From positions 1-9,420 of the forward strand of contig NZ_CAMPHN010000166.1 of assembly GCF_946885885.1 (NCBI RefSeq): a stretch of 9,420 nt of DNA, given 5' to 3'. Origin of the DNA: an uncultured Pseudomonas sp. Lineage in GTDB: Bacteria > Pseudomonadota > Gammaproteobacteria > Pseudomonadales > Pseudomonadaceae. Both the position numbers and the translations under genes were made by a program. The notes under the pieces are model-generated. The model worked only from the letters and a program-made list of their open reading frames with translations, was not told where the DNA came from and did no database searches. Shown in pieces: positions 8,017 through 9,420 of this stretch; position 1 is the first letter of the stretch, and the number at the start of each line of letters is the position of its first letter.

Positions 8017-9420
8017 GAGCCAGAAAGCGTTCCCACAGCCGGAAATGCGCCGGATTCGCCGCATCCATTTCGTCGGGATCGGCGGCGCCGGTATGTGCGG
8101 TATTGCCGAAGTGCTGCTGAACCTCGGCTATCAGGTTTCCGGTTCCGATCTCAAGGGCTCGGCGGTGACCGAGCGTCTTGAAAAGTTCGGTGCGCGGATC
8201 TTTATCGGCCATAGCGCCGAGAACGCCGAAAGCGCCGACGTGCTGGTGGTGTCCAGCGCGATCAACCCGGCCAACCCGGAAGTCGCCACTGCCCTGGAGC
8301 GCCGCATCCCGGTGGTGCCGCGGGCCGAGATGCTCGCCGAACTGATGCGTTATCGGCACGGCGTGGCGGTGGCCGGCACCCATGGCAAAACCACCACCAC
8401 CAGCCTGCTGGCCTCGGTGTTCGCCGCTGGCGGCCTGGACCCGACCTTCGTCATCGGCGGCCGTTTGAATGCCGCGGGCACCAATGCCCAGCTCGGCACC
8501 AGCCGCTACCTGATCGCCGAAGCCGACGAGAGCGACGCCAGCTTCCTGCACCTGCAGCCGATGGTCGCGGTGGTCACCAATATCGACATGGACCACATGA
8601 GCACCTATGAGGGCGACTTCAACAAGTTGAAGAAAACCTTCATCGAGTTCCTCCACAACCTGCCGTTCTATGGGTTGGCGGTGCTGTGCGTGGACGATCC
8701 GATCGTGCGCGAGATCCTCCCCCAGGTCGCCCGTCCGACCCTGACCTACGGCTTCGACGAAGGCGCCGACGTGCGCGCGATCAACGTGCGTCAGCAGGGC
8801 ATGCAGACCTTCTTCACCGTGCTGCGTACAGGTCGCGCGCCGCTCGACGTGTCGGTGAACATGCCCGGCAACCACAACGTCCTTAATGCCTTGGCGACCA
8901 TCGCAATCGCCGGCGACGAAGGCATCAGCGACGAGGCCATCGTCCAGGGCCTGTCGGGCTTTCAAGGCGTCGGCCGGCGCTTTCAGGTATACGGCGAGCT
9001 GCCGGTCGACGGCGGCAGCGTGATGCTGGTCGACGACTACGGCCACCACCCGCGCGAAGTCGCCGCGGTGATCAAGGCGGTGCGCGGCGGTTGGCCGGAG
9101 CGGCGTCTGGTGATGGTTTACCAGCCGCACCGTTTCAGCCGTACCCGCGACCTTTACGAGGATTTCGTGCAGGTCCTGGCCGATGCCAATGTGTTGCTGT
9201 TGATGGAGGTCTACCCGGCCGGCGAGGAGCCGATTCCCGGTGCCGACAGCAAGCACCTGTGCCACAGCATCCGTCAGCGTGGCCAGTTGGATCCCATCTA
9301 TATCGAGCGCGGCGTCGAGCTGGCGCCGTTGGTCAAGCCGCTGCTGCGCGCCGGCGACATCCTCTTGTGCCAGGGCGCCGGGGATATCGGCGGGGTCGCC
9401 CCGCAATTGCTGCAGAGCAG
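8009..9420 (+). CDS. murC: UDP-N-acetylmuramate--L-alanine ligase MurC (3' end outside the window)
   Basis: This cytoplasmic ATP-dependent ligase adds L-alanine to UDP-MurNAc, the first step of stem-peptide assembly. The reading frame is open from GTG at 8009 to the window edge: 470 complete codons plus two bases. P. aeruginosa MurC is about 480 residues, so only about ten are probably missing. The N-terminal domain has [18 protein letters not shown] (19-36) and GSDLKGS (45-51). The ATPase domain has the P-loop [10 protein letters not shown] (122-131, Lys127), [10 protein letters not shown] (171-180) and NIDMDHM (191-197). The C-terminal region has [12 protein letters not shown] (285-296), [10 protein letters not shown] (317-326), [10 protein letters not shown] (341-350), [12 protein letters not shown] (371-382) and CQGAGDIGG (454-462). 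The GTG start adds 12 residues ([12 protein letters not shown]) before [10 protein letters not shown] recall a similar short extension in P. aeruginosa MurC. It overlaps murG by 8 bases. By the usual dcw order, ddl and ftsQ would follow, but they are not visible. Confidence 0.97.
   Translation, partial: MVESQKAFPQPEMRRIRRIHFVGIGGAGMCGIAEVLLNLGYQVSGSDLKGSAVTERLEKFGARIFIGHSAENAESADVLVVSSAINPANPEVATALERRIPVVPRAEMLAELMRYRHGVAVAGTHGKTTTTSLLASVFAAGGLDPTFVIGGRLNAAGTNAQLGTSRYLIAEADESDASFLHLQPMVAVVTNIDMDHMSTYEGDFNKLKKTFIEFLHNLPFYGLAVLCVDDPIVREILPQVARPTLTYGFDEGADVRAINVRQQGMQTFFTVLRTGRAPLDVSVNMPGNHNVLNALATIAIAGDEGISDEAIVQGLSGFQGVGRRFQVYGELPVDGGSVMLVDDYGHHPREVAAVIKAVRGGWPERRLVMVYQPHRFSRTRDLYEDFVQVLADANVLLLMEVYPAGEEPIPGADSKHLCHSIRQRGQLDPIYIERGVELAPLVKPLLRAGDILLCQGAGDIGGVAPQLLQS

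Noticed and set aside
7925..9406. Long open frame on the - strand (493 codons) opposite murG and murC
   Set aside because: It is the antisense shadow of MurC, rich in His, Gln, Asp, Gly and Ala, with no domain signal. The + strand reads a continuous conserved MurC.

Overview
This window is an interior piece of the division and cell wall (dcw) cluster of a GC-rich gammaproteobacterium. By gene order and protein sequence it is most likely a Pseudomonas or a close relative in the Pseudomonadaceae. The species call rests on remembered similarity to the P. aeruginosa proteins, for example the PBP3 C-terminus, the MurD N-terminus and the MurC N-terminus. It was not searched and should be read as genus or family level. 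Codon third positions are strongly G/C-biased throughout, and no segment looks foreign.

Layout, all on the + strand with no gene-free gaps: the 3' end of ftsI (PBP3 transpeptidase, 1-447), murE (447-1910), murF (1903-3288), mraY (3288-4370), murD (4378-5724), ftsW (5724-6956), murG (6946-8016), and murC from 8009, which runs off the right edge. Six of the seven junctions overlap (1, 8, 1, 1, 11 and 8 bases). The only spacer is the 7 bases between mraY and murD. There is no room for a terminator or an intergenic promoter, and I saw no tRNA, rRNA, mobile element, CRISPR array or long repeat.

Together the genes cover most of lipid II synthesis plus the septal polymerase pair. MurC, MurD, MurE and MurF are the four paralogous ATP-dependent ligases. 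They add L-Ala, D-Glu, meso-diaminopimelate and D-Ala-D-Ala, in that order, to UDP-MurNAc. MraY moves the product onto undecaprenyl phosphate (lipid I) and MurG adds GlcNAc (lipid II). FtsW (SEDS glycosyltransferase) and FtsI (class B PBP) polymerise and crosslink it at the septum. The DNPR motif in MurE points to meso-DAP peptidoglycan, as expected for a Gram-negative.

I found no previously undescribed system. This is an ordinary, intact, essential operon. The points worth a second look are small: an alanine in place of the usual glycine in the MurD nucleotide-binding loop, a rare-codon patch near the end of murF, two near-identical coupled start sites (murE/murF and murG/murC), a GTG start giving MurC a short N-terminal extension, and an acidic FtsW tail whose codons also hold the murG start signals.
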